From: Variovorax sp. dw_308
GTDB taxonomy: Bacteria; Pseudomonadota; Gammaproteobacteria; Burkholderiales; Burkholderiaceae_C
Assembly (NCBI RefSeq): GCF_019207085.1
Contig: NZ_JAATOM010000003.1
Location: 62,001-126,000, forward strand
DNA: 64,000 nt
Direction of reading: 5' to 3'
Part shown: in pieces, positions 26,265 to 33,954 of the stretch
Position numbering within the stretch: the first letter of the stretch is position 1
Layout: each line of letters begins with the position of its first letter
Program-made: the position numbers and the translations under genes
Notes under the pieces: model-generated
Told to the model about the DNA's origin: nothing
What the model saw: the letters and a program-made list of their open reading frames with translations, nothing else
Database searches by the model: none

Positions 26265-26630
26265 GAGTGCCTTGAGTGTTCGATGCCGAAAACGTCGCGG
26301 GCAATGCCGCGACGACTTGGAGGGCGACTCAGGCGGTAGGGGAGCGTCAGGCCAGGCGCAAGGGCGCAGTGGTCAATTCAGATGCTCGCGATCCACCGGA
26401 TGAGCGCGGAGGTTGGGGTGATGTGCGTATGCCATGGGATACCTCCGTGCGGTGGATCGAGGGGAGGTGGATGCTATCAAAGGCGGCGCATTGCATGCTT
26501 GCGAGTGCGTGCGCCACGCCGGGTTTGTCCTCGACCCGTGAAGTCATCCCGCGGCCGATACTGCGCGCCGAAACGTCACGACATTCAGGTGGCGCCTCTC
26601 GCATCTTGCCGATCAAGAAGGAGATATCGA
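26265..26630. other. Intergenic region between divergent GNAT and exported FAH genes
   Basis: This 366-nt stretch has no convincing gene; open frames inside lack ribosome sites and family features. It holds a nested inverted repeat at 26389-26459 (separate entry) and, at its right end, the AAGGAGA ribosome site for the FAH gene at 26617-26623. Promoters for both flanking genes must lie here but were not identified. Confidence 0.5.
26389..26459. repeat. Nested inverted repeat in a divergent promoter region
   Basis: Outer arms CGATCCACCG (26389-26398) and CGGTGGATCG (26450-26459) are perfect complements. Inside them CGGAGGT (26407-26413) and ACCTCCG (26441-26447) are also perfect complements. 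The 27-nt apex contains no further long stem. The element could be an RNA structure in the FAH 5' leader, an operator, or a small dispersed palindrome. Confidence 0.6.
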
Positions 26631-27425
26631 ATGACAGCCCGCAATCGCAGGTCCATGCTGCAGGTCACCACCGCCGCCGCAGTCGGCGCGCTATCAGGCT
26701 GCGCCACAGGCTCGGGCGGCGGTGCTGCAGGCAAGCCGATGTTCGCGGTGGCCGGCGCGACCATTCCGGTGGTCGGCAGCGACCAGGTCTTCCCGGTCCG
26801 GCGCGTGTACTGCATCGGCCGCAACTACGCCGCGCATGCAATCGAGCGCGGCTCCGATCCGAACCGCGAGCCGCCCTTCTTCTTCCAGAAGCCGAACGAT
26901 GCGGTGCAGCTCGTGCCGCAGGGCGCGACCATCGACCATCCGTATCCGCCGCTGACGAAGAACTACCACTACGAGGTCGAGCTCGTCGCCGCGCTGAACA
27001 AGGGCGGGCGAAACATCCCGCCCGAGAAGGCGCTCGATTGCGTCTATGCCTATGCCGTCGGCCTCGACATGACCCGCCGCGACCTGCAGAACGCCATGGC
27101 CAACGAGAAGAAGCCCTGGGAGATCGGCAAGTCCTTCGACCATTCGGCGGTGGTCAGCCACCTGCATCCCGCAAGCCGCACCGGGCACTTCGACAAGGGC
27201 GCGATCTGGCTCAAGGTCAACGGGCAGGTGAAGCAGGCGAGCGACCTGTCGAAGATGATCTGGAACGTGGCGGAGCAGATCGCCAAGCTGTCGGAGTCGA
27301 GCGAACTGTTCCCGGGGGACATCATCTATTCGGGGACGCCGGAGAACGTCGGGCCGGTGGTGAAGGGCGATGTGATGACGGGGCACATCGATGGGCTGTA
27401 CGACATCAACGTCCGGGTCGTGTGA
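26631..27425 (+). CDS. Exported FAH-family hydrolase, predicted Tat lipoprotein
   Basis: A 264-residue protein with AAGGAGA 7 nt before ATG. The N-terminus NRRSMLQVTTAAAVGALSGC has a twin-arginine pair (Arg6-Arg7), a short hydrophobic stretch and a lipobox LSGC (Cys24). The rest is a complete single-domain FAH fold closely related to the cytosolic paralogue at 7487: RVYCIGRNYAAHAIERG, EPPFFFQKPNDA, HYEVELVAALNKGG, VGLDMTRRDLQ and YSGTPENVG. FAH enzymes are normally cytosolic, so Tat export of a folded, metal-loaded enzyme is unusual. Substrate unknown; no ring-cleavage genes are adjacent. Confidence 0.85.
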   Translation: MTARNRRSMLQVTTAAAVGALSGCATGSGGGAAGKPMFAVAGATIPVVGSDQVFPVRRVYCIGRNYAAHAIERGSDPNREPPFFFQKPNDAVQLVPQGATIDHPYPPLTKNYHYEVELVAALNKGGRNIPPEKALDCVYAYAVGLDMTRRDLQNAMANEKKPWEIGKSFDHSAVVSHLHPASRTGHFDKGAIWLKVNGQVKQASDLSKMIWNVAEQIAKLSESSELFPGDIIYSGTPENVGPVVKGDVMTGHIDGLYDINVRVV

Positions 27426-27449
27426 TCCGACTCCCGGGTCAGGTGCGCG

Positions 27450-27640
27450 CTACTCGCCCGTCGAATTGGCCGCGATCCATTCCCCGTAAGGCACGTAAAC
27501 GTGCTCGAACGGGATCGCGTGAATGGCTGGCAGTTCGTAGCCGTGCAATGCCCTGATCGCGGCTTCGACGGCGGCATAGCGCTCGCTCGTAGTCTTGAAG
27601 AGGACGCGGGACTCGTTCTGCACCGCGCCACTCCAGGTGC
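27450..27640 (-). pseudogene. 5'-truncated cutA remnant
   Basis: About 62 codons match the C-terminal half of the divalent-cation tolerance protein CutA: STWSGAVQNESRVLFKTT, then RALHGYELPAIHAIP and a final YGEWI. Full CutA is about 105-115 residues. The N-terminal half, with its own start codon and ribosome site, is missing. Upstream the frame runs into the 3' end of the acyl-CoA dehydrogenase gene, whose stop lies right at the break. A 5' deletion or recombination joined to the acyl-CoA cluster is the simplest reading. Confidence 0.7.
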
Positions 27641-28789
27641 TTACAGCGCCCGCGAGATCACCTCTTTCATGATCTCGTTCGTGCCGCCATAGATGCGCTG
27701 CACGCGCGCGTCGGCGTACATGCGCGCCACCATGTACTCGCTCATGAAGCCGTAGCCGCCGAACAGTTGCAGGCATTCGTCGACCACGCGGCCTTGCGTC
27801 TCCGAGCCCCAGAGCTTGGCCATGGATGCGGTGGCGGTGTCGAGCTTGCCGGCCACCAGGTCTTCCACGCAGCGGTCGATGAAGGCGCGGCCCACCTTGA
27901 TCTGCGTGGCGATCTCCGCCAGCTTGAACTTGGTGTTCTGGAAGTCCGCAATCGGCTTGCCGAACGCCTTGCGGTCCCGCACGTAGCCGAGCGTGGCCTC
28001 GTAGGCGCCTTCCATCGTGGCCAGCGCGCTCACGCCGATGATGGTGCGCTCATAGGGCAGGTCGGACATCAGCTGGAAGAAGCCCTGCCCTTCCTGCGCG
28101 CCGAGCAGGTTGGCCGCCGGCACGCGCACGCCGTCGAAGAAGAGCTCCGAGGTGTCCTGCGCCTTCATGCCGATCTTGTCGAGCACGCGGCCGACGCGGA
28201 AGCCCTTGCAGCCTTCGGTCTCGACGATGAGGATCGAAGTGCCCTTGGCGCCCTGCTTCGGATCGGTCTTGACGACCACCAGCACCACGCCGGCCAGGAA
28301 GCCGTTGGTGATGAAAGTCTTGGAGCCGTTGATGACGTAGTCGTCGCCGTCCCGCTCGGCGCGAGTGCGCACGCCCTGCAGGTCGGAGCCCGCGCCCGGC
28401 TCGGTCATGGCGATGGCACCGACCAACTCGCCGCGCGCCATGCGCGGCAGGTACTCGCGCTTCTGCGCGTCGGTGCCGTGGTTGAGGAAGTAGTGCGCGA
28501 CGATGGCATGGACCGACGTGGACATGCCATTGAGCCCGCGCCGCGCCGATTCCTCGTAGAACACGGCCTCATGGCGGAAGTCACCGCCACCGCCGCCGTA
28601 TTCCTCGGGGATGTCGGCGCAGATCAGGCCGAGTTCGCCGGCCTTGCGCCAGATGGCATGGCCCACATGGCCGTTCTTGCGCGCCTCCTCGTCGTGCGGG
28701 AGCATCTCGGTCTCGATGAAGCGCACCACGTTGTCGCGGTAGAGCTCCAGGTCTTCATCGCTCCAGGAGCGGTGGAAATCGATGGGCAT
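27641..28789 (-). CDS. Acyl-CoA dehydrogenase (long-chain/isovaleryl type)
   Basis: A 382-residue acyl-CoA dehydrogenase starting MPIDFHRSWSDEDLELYRDN. It shows AIAMTEPGAGSDLQGVRTRA for flavin and substrate binding, FITNGFLAG, RKAFGKPIADFQNTKFKLAE and the C-terminal IYGGTNEIMKEVI. The GGTNEIM end (no Glu at the medium-chain position) is that of long-chain and isovaleryl-type enzymes, which place the catalytic Glu on an earlier helix. It is the last gene of the leftward cluster, 23 nt after the CoA ligase gene. Its stop abuts the truncated cutA. Confidence 0.92.
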   Translation of the reverse strand: MPIDFHRSWSDEDLELYRDNVVRFIETEMLPHDEEARKNGHVGHAIWRKAGELGLICADIPEEYGGGGGDFRHEAVFYEESARRGLNGMSTSVHAIVAHYFLNHGTDAQKREYLPRMARGELVGAIAMTEPGAGSDLQGVRTRAERDGDDYVINGSKTFITNGFLAGVVLVVVKTDPKQGAKGTSILIVETEGCKGFRVGRVLDKIGMKAQDTSELFFDGVRVPAANLLGAQEGQGFFQLMSDLPYERTIIGVSALATMEGAYEATLGYVRDRKAFGKPIADFQNTKFKLAEIATQIKVGRAFIDRCVEDLVAGKLDTATASMAKLWGSETQGRVVDECLQLFGGYGFMSEYMVARMYADARVQRIYGGTNEIMKEVISRAL

Positions 28790-28812
28790 TTGGTGTCTCC
28801 TGTAATTGCTCT

Positions 28813-30378
28813 TCAGCCGACGCGTCTTTCGCGTCCGGCCCAGAACGGTTCGCGCAACTGGAACTTCTGCAGCTTGCCCGCCGCAGACAACGGCAACGCA
28901 TCGCGGAACTCCACGCTGCGCGGGCACTTGTAGCTGGCGATCTGGTCGCGGCAGTGCGCAATGATGGCATCGGCGTCGATCTCCGCGCCCTCGCGCCTGA
29001 CGATCACCGCATGCACGCGCTCGCCCCACTTGTCGTCCGGCACGCCGATCACCGCGGACATCAGCACCTGCGGCATCTGCGCGATCGCGTTCTCGACCTC
29101 GGCCGAATAGACGTTCTCGCCGCCGCTCACGATCATGTCCTTCATGCGGTCGACCACGAACAGGAAGCCGTGTTCGTCCATGTAGCCGCCGTCGCCGGTG
29201 TGCATCCAGCCGCCGCGCAGCGCGGCCTCGGTCTCCTGCGGCTTGTTCCAGTAGCCCTTCATCACGGTCGGCCCGCGCGCGCAGATTTCGCCGACCTGGC
29301 CCAGCGGCACTTCGTTGTCGTTGTCGTCGACGATGCGGATCTCCGCCGCGGGCACGGGCGTGCCGGCCGAGCGCAGGAGGCGGTTGCGGTCCGGCCCGGG
29401 CAGGTGGCTGTGCGGCATCAGGATGGCCACGGTGGGCGACAGCTCGGTCATGCCGTAGGCCTGGGCGAAGGAGCTCTGCGGCAGGGCGCGCATGGCCTGT
29501 TCGAGGAGCGCGACGTCGATCGGCGCCGCGCCGTAGAACATCATCTTCAGGCTCGACAAGTCGAACTCGGCAAAGCGCGGATGCTCGATCACGCGCTTGA
29601 TCATCGTCGGCACCAGGAACAGCTCGGTGGCGCGCGCGGTCTGGATGGCCTGCAGGATCGCGACCTCGTCGAACATCGGCAGCACATGCTGCGGCACCAG
29701 GCGCAGCATGCTCTGCACCGACAGGCCGCATCCGGCCACATGGAACATCGGCACGCCGATCACGGTGGCGGCGCCGCGGGCATCGCGCGGCACCGCGGCG
29801 ATGGAACTCAGGCCGTTGGTGTAGATGTTGCCGTGCGTGAGCATCACGCCCTTGGGCCGGCCGGTGGTGCCGCCGGTGTACATGACGGCGGCGAGTTCCT
29901 CGGCATCGTGCGGCGCATCGTCGATGGGCGTGGCAGCGGCCAGCAGCGCCTCGTAGCCCAGCATGCCCTCGGGCGCCGGGCCGTCGCCGCAATGGATCAC
30001 CGTGTGCAACGAGGTCGAGAGCTTGAGCAGTCCGGCCGCCATGGGCGCGAACAGGTCGTCGACCAGCAGGATGCGCGTGTCGCAGTCGTCCAGCGAATAG
30101 GCGACCTCCTTCGGGTTCCAGCGGATGTTGACCGGGTTGATGACGCCGCCGCCCCACCAGGTGCCGAAGAAGTACTCGACGAAGCGGTGCGAGTTGAGGC
30201 TCATCATGCCGACGCGGTCGCCGCTGCCCATGCCGAGCTTCTGCAGCGCGGTGCCCAGGCGCGCCACGCGGTCGGTGAACTCGCCGAAGTCGAGGCGGCG
30301 GCTGCCGCAGACCACCGCGGTGTCGCGCGGCTTCTCGCGGCGGCCCTTGTGCAGGGGCAAGGTGAGGCTCATGTACAT
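28813..30378 (-). CDS. AMP-dependent acyl-CoA synthetase
   Basis: A 521-residue ANL-superfamily ligase that activates a carboxylic acid with ATP and CoA. Motifs in order: P-loop YTGGTTGRPKGVMLTHGN near residue 168, an AYGMTELSP motif, GWMHTGDGGYMDEHGF, and the hinge/C-domain VDRMKDMIVSGGENVYSAEVE; the catalytic Lys lies in SAAGKLQKF. This is a FadD-like medium/long-chain or aromatic acyl-CoA synthetase. Its place between an acyl-CoA dehydrogenase and a racemase-like gene suggests it starts the degradation route of this cluster. The start could be the ATG at 30378 or 30372. Confidence 0.93.
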   Translation of the reverse strand: MYMSLTLPLHKGRREKPRDTAVVCGSRRLDFGEFTDRVARLGTALQKLGMGSGDRVGMMSLNSHRFVEYFFGTWWGGGVINPVNIRWNPKEVAYSLDDCDTRILLVDDLFAPMAAGLLKLSTSLHTVIHCGDGPAPEGMLGYEALLAAATPIDDAPHDAEELAAVMYTGGTTGRPKGVMLTHGNIYTNGLSSIAAVPRDARGAATVIGVPMFHVAGCGLSVQSMLRLVPQHVLPMFDEVAILQAIQTARATELFLVPTMIKRVIEHPRFAEFDLSSLKMMFYGAAPIDVALLEQAMRALPQSSFAQAYGMTELSPTVAILMPHSHLPGPDRNRLLRSAGTPVPAAEIRIVDDNDNEVPLGQVGEICARGPTVMKGYWNKPQETEAALRGGWMHTGDGGYMDEHGFLFVVDRMKDMIVSGGENVYSAEVENAIAQMPQVLMSAVIGVPDDKWGERVHAVIVRREGAEIDADAIIAHCRDQIASYKCPRSVEFRDALPLSAAGKLQKFQLREPFWAGRERRVG

Positions 30379-30417
30379 GCGGGTCGTCTCCTTCGGTGGC
30401 TTGATTCGATCGGCTTG

Positions 30418-31503
30418 CTACGCAGCCGCGCCCCAGCGGCGCAGCACGGCGGTGGCGTCCTCGCGAGGCTGGCCATCTGGCTGGTCGGGCGCAGTGCGGC
30501 TGAAGCGCGGCGCGGGCGCGGGCTGCACCACGCCGCCGACGTTCACGAAGGTGCCGCGTGCCACGTTGTGCGGATGCGCAGGGGCCTCGTCCCAGTCGAG
30601 CACCGGCGCGAAGCAGGCATCCGTGCCTTCGAGCAGTGCGCACCATTCGTCGCGCGTGCGGGTGCGGAACACGTCGGCCAGCCGCAGCTTGAGCAGCGGC
30701 CAGCGCGCGCTGTCCATCTGGGCGTCGAAGGCGGGGTCGTCCGCGAGGCCGCAGCGGTCGCGCAGCAGCGCGTAGAACTGGGGCTCGATGGAACCGATGG
30801 ACACATGCTTGCCGTCGGCGCAGGCGTAGGTGTCGTAGAAGTGCGCGCCGCCATCGAGGAAGTTCTCGCCGCGGTTGTTGTTCCAGCGGCCCTCGGACTT
30901 GAAGCCGTACAGCATGGCCGACAGCAGCGCCGCGCCGTCGGTCATTGCGGCGTCCACCACCTGGCCCTTGCCCGAACGCTGCGCCTCGTGCAGCGCGCTC
31001 AGCACGCCCACTGCCAGCAGCATCGCGCCGCCGCCGAAGTCGCCGACGTAGTTGAGCGGCGGCACCGGAGCCTCGCCCGGACGGCCGATCGCATGCAGCG
31101 CACCGCTGATCGCGATGTAGTTGATGTCGTGACCCGCGGCATGCGAAAGCGGCCCGTGCTGGCCCCAGCCGGTCATGCGGCCGTAGACCAGGCGCGGGTT
31201 GCGCGCATGGCAGGCGTCGGGGCCGAGGCCCAGGCGCTCCATGACGCCGGGCCTGAAGCCTTCGATCAAGACATCCGCGCTCGCGATGGCATCGAGCATC
31301 GTCTGCGTCGTGCCGGCCGCGCGCAGGTCGAGCTGCAGCGTGCTACGGCCGCGCGCCAGGATGTCGTGCGGACTCGCGGGCGTGCCCGGCCGTTCGACCC
31401 GGATCACCTCCGCGCCCATGTCGGACAGCAGCATCGCGCAGAACGGCGCGGGGCCGAGGCCCGCCATCTCGATGACCCGAAGGCCTTGCAGTGGACCTGC
31501 CAT
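30418..31503 (-). CDS. CaiB/BaiF-type alpha-methylacyl-CoA racemase-like protein
   Basis: A 361-residue class III CoA-transferase-fold protein. The N-terminal [33 protein letters not shown] is the family signature. His125 (GHDINY) and Asp155 (VGDFGGG) fall at the catalytic His/Asp positions of alpha-methylacyl-CoA racemase (His126 and Asp156 in Mycobacterium tuberculosis MCR), which favours racemase over CoA transferase. It would epimerise 2-methyl-branched acyl-CoA so that stereospecific dehydrogenases can act. It sits 39 nt upstream of the ligase gene and 18 nt downstream of a dehydrogenase. Confidence 0.85.
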   Translation of the reverse strand: MAGPLQGLRVIEMAGLGPAPFCAMLLSDMGAEVIRVERPGTPASPHDILARGRSTLQLDLRAAGTTQTMLDAIASADVLIEGFRPGVMERLGLGPDACHARNPRLVYGRMTGWGQHGPLSHAAGHDINYIAISGALHAIGRPGEAPVPPLNYVGDFGGGAMLLAVGVLSALHEAQRSGKGQVVDAAMTDGAALLSAMLYGFKSEGRWNNNRGENFLDGGAHFYDTYACADGKHVSIGSIEPQFYALLRDRCGLADDPAFDAQMDSARWPLLKLRLADVFRTRTRDEWCALLEGTDACFAPVLDWDEAPAHPHNVARGTFVNVGGVVQPAPAPRFSRTAPDQPDGQPREDATAVLRRWGAAA

Positions 31504-31521
31504 GTCAGTCTCCCTTGGTTG

Positions 31522-32673
31522 TCAGTTTGAATTCAGCTTCGCGACACGCCGCAGGTGCCATGACGCGGGGCCGAACAATCCTTCGATGAGCGTGGCCCGG
31601 CGCACGTAGTGGCCGACGGCCAGCTCCTCCGTCATGCCCATGCCGCCGTGCAGTTGCACCGCGCCCTGCCCCACCGCCTTGCAGGCCTTGGCTGTCGCGA
31701 CCTTGGCCGAGGACACGGCGCGCGCACGCTGGCTCACGTCGAGTTCGTCGTTGCCCAGGGCCTCCGCCACGCTGTTCGTTAGCGCCGCCGCCTGCTCCAG
31801 CGCCATGTGCATGTCGGCCAACCGGTGCTGCAGCACCTGGAAGCTCGCGATGGGCACGCCGAACTGCTTGCGCTGGCGCACGTAGTCGAGCGTGTCGTGC
31901 ATCAGGCGGCGCATGACGCCGGTGGCCTCGGCGCAGACGGCCAGCGTGGCCTCGTCGAGCGCCTGCTCGATCTCCGGCAGTGCGCCGCCTTCGCTGCCGA
32001 GGAGCGCGTCCATCGGCAGTGCAACGCCGTCGAAGGCGATCTCGGCGGCGCGGTCACCGTCGCGCGTGGCATAGGGGCGCATGCTGATGCCGGGGGTCTC
32101 GCGCGGCACCAGGAGCAGCGAAAGCCCACCCGCCTCGCCCGCGCCGCCGCTGCTGCGCGCACTGACGATGAAGTGGCTGGCCCACGGCGCCGCATGCACG
32201 ACCGACTTGCGGCCATCGAGCCGGAAGCCATCGCCCTCGCGCACCAGCGTGGTCCGCACGTCGGCAGGGTCATGCCAGCCTTGCACTTCGGTGTGGCCAA
32301 AGGCAATGACAGCCTCGCCCGCAACGGCGCGCGCCAGCAGTGCATCGGCCCGGGCGCCCGCGTTGCGTTGCAGCAGGCCGGCGCCGATGACGATGGTCGA
32401 GAGATAGGGCTCGGCGGCCAATGCACCTCCGAGCGTTTCCATCATGGCGGCGTGCGCAGACATTCCGCCGCCGAGTCCGCCGTGCCCCTCCGGCAGCGCC
32501 ACGCCGAGCAGGCCAAGCTCATGCGCGAGTCCTTGCCAGAACGGAGGCGGCGCCGTATGCGCCTGCGCCAGTGCTTGCAGCCGCTGCGGGAGGCTGTGAC
32601 GGTCGTCGAGATAGCGCACGAGGCTGTCGCGCAGCATCGCGAGCGTGTCTTCCTGGTCGGTGGTCGTGGTCAT
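31522..32673 (-). CDS. Acyl-CoA dehydrogenase, likely subunit of a heteromeric pair (no C-terminal catalytic Glu)
   Basis: A 383-residue acyl-CoA dehydrogenase-fold protein (MTTTTDQEDTLAML). It has VIAFGHTEVQGWHDPADVRT, GRKSVVHAAPWAS, RKQFGVPIASFQVLQHRLADM and QLHGGMGMTEELAVGHYVRR, but the C-terminus ends FGPASWHLRRVA without the usual E-G-T motif. It follows the next dehydrogenase gene by only 4 nt. Adjacent pairs in which the two proteins differ in active-site residues form alpha2-beta2 heterotetramers in steroid side-chain degradation, and this pair fits that layout. The start at 32673 is the first ATG after the upstream stop. Confidence 0.85.
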   Translation of the reverse strand: MTTTTDQEDTLAMLRDSLVRYLDDRHSLPQRLQALAQAHTAPPPFWQGLAHELGLLGVALPEGHGGLGGGMSAHAAMMETLGGALAAEPYLSTIVIGAGLLQRNAGARADALLARAVAGEAVIAFGHTEVQGWHDPADVRTTLVREGDGFRLDGRKSVVHAAPWASHFIVSARSSGGAGEAGGLSLLLVPRETPGISMRPYATRDGDRAAEIAFDGVALPMDALLGSEGGALPEIEQALDEATLAVCAEATGVMRRLMHDTLDYVRQRKQFGVPIASFQVLQHRLADMHMALEQAAALTNSVAEALGNDELDVSQRARAVSSAKVATAKACKAVGQGAVQLHGGMGMTEELAVGHYVRRATLIEGLFGPASWHLRRVAKLNSN

Positions 32674-32677
32674 GCGA

Positions 32678-33865
32678 TCAGTGGGCCAGGAGGTGGGCGG
32701 CAATGATGTTGCGCTGGACTTCGTTGGTGCCCGCGTAGATGGAAGCGGCGCGGTCGTTGAGGTAGGCCGACATGGCGAATACAGCCTCTTCGGGCAGCGG
32801 CAGTTCACCCGCTTCGCAGTCGGCCATCGGCACGTCGATGGCGGCCTGCGGGCCGGCGATCTCGACCGCCAGTTCGGTGATGCGCTGGCGCAATTCGGAG
32901 CCGAGCACCTTGCCCATCGATGGCCGGATGCCCGGCGGCTCGCCGCGCGCCTGCGCCCGGAGTTGCAGCAGTTCCGTCGCCTCGACCGCGTCGATCGCGC
33001 ACTCGATCCCGGCCAGGCGCAGGGCCATGTCGGACGCGGCCTGCTCGTGCCCCGCAAAGGCCGCAACGGCGGCGGCGCGCAACCGGCGCAGGCGCTCGCG
33101 CAGCATCGGCGTCCAGGCGCCGCCGCGCTCGTGCTGCAGCAGGTACTTGGCGACCGTCCAGCCCTGGTTCTCCTCGCCGAGCAAGCTGTCGGCGGGCACA
33201 CGCACGTCATCGAAGAACACCTGGTTCAACTCGTGGTCGCCCGAGATGCTGATGATCGGCCGCACCGTGATGCCCGGCGTCTTGAAGTCGAAGCACAGGA
33301 AGCTGATGCCCTGCTGCGCCTTGCCGCTGGCGCTGGTGCGCACCAGGCAGAACATCTTGTTGGCGTACTGCGCATGCGTGGTCCAGATCTTGGTGCCGTT
33401 GATCACGTAGTGGTCGCCGTCGCGCACCGCCTTGCATTGCAGCGACGCCAGGTCCGAGCCCGACTGCGGCTCCGAATAGCCCTGGCACCAGTAGTCGTCG
33501 CCCGATCGGATGCCGGGCAGCCAGGCGCGCTTCTGCGCCTCGGTGCCGAAGGCGATGATCACCGGCGCGACCATGCCGGTGCCCATCGGCGCCACGCGCG
33601 GCGCGTCGGCCGCGGCCAGCTCGCTCGCAAAGATGTAATGCTGCATCGGCGACCAATCGGTGCCGCCATGCTCAACGGGCCACTTCGGCGTGCTCCAGCC
33701 ACGGCGCGCAAGGATGCGGTGCCAGCGGATGCCGTCTTCGTAGTCGTTGAAGATGCCGGAGCAACGCCGGCCGGCCACGCGCAGTTCGGGCGTCAGTTCA
33801 CGCGCGAGGAAATCGCGCACCTCGTCCCTGAACGCTGTCTCCGCAGGGCTGAGTTTCCATGCCAT
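32678..33865 (-). CDS. Acyl-CoA dehydrogenase, partner of the preceding gene
   Basis: A 395-residue acyl-CoA dehydrogenase starting MAWKLSPAETAFRDEV, with a weak GAGAGA site upstream (a longer start at 33880 is possible). It shows WCQGYSEPQSGSDLASLQC, INGTKIWTTHAQYANKMF, VFFDDVRVPADSLLGEENQGW and a C-terminal YAGTNEVQRNII where Ala replaces the medium-chain Glu. The N-terminal insertion and the FCLVRT segment are typical of FadE-type enzymes of side-chain oxidation clusters. It starts the leftward acyl-CoA run 89 nt after the AsmA gene. Confidence 0.88.
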   Translation of the reverse strand: MAWKLSPAETAFRDEVRDFLARELTPELRVAGRRCSGIFNDYEDGIRWHRILARRGWSTPKWPVEHGGTDWSPMQHYIFASELAAADAPRVAPMGTGMVAPVIIAFGTEAQKRAWLPGIRSGDDYWCQGYSEPQSGSDLASLQCKAVRDGDHYVINGTKIWTTHAQYANKMFCLVRTSASGKAQQGISFLCFDFKTPGITVRPIISISGDHELNQVFFDDVRVPADSLLGEENQGWTVAKYLLQHERGGAWTPMLRERLRRLRAAAVAAFAGHEQAASDMALRLAGIECAIDAVEATELLQLRAQARGEPPGIRPSMGKVLGSELRQRITELAVEIAGPQAAIDVPMADCEAGELPLPEEAVFAMSAYLNDRAASIYAGTNEVQRNIIAAHLLAH

Positions 33866-33954
33866 CGTCTTGTCTCTCATCGGGCAGAAGGGACGAGTGT
33901 GCCGGCTGGGGCCGCGCGGCGGCATCGTCGGATCGGACGAACCTGCGTGCGTAC

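Noticed and set aside
28954..31530. An 858-codon plus-strand frame opposite the acyl-CoA cluster
   Set aside because: It is antisense to the ligase and racemase genes and shows no recognisable domain.
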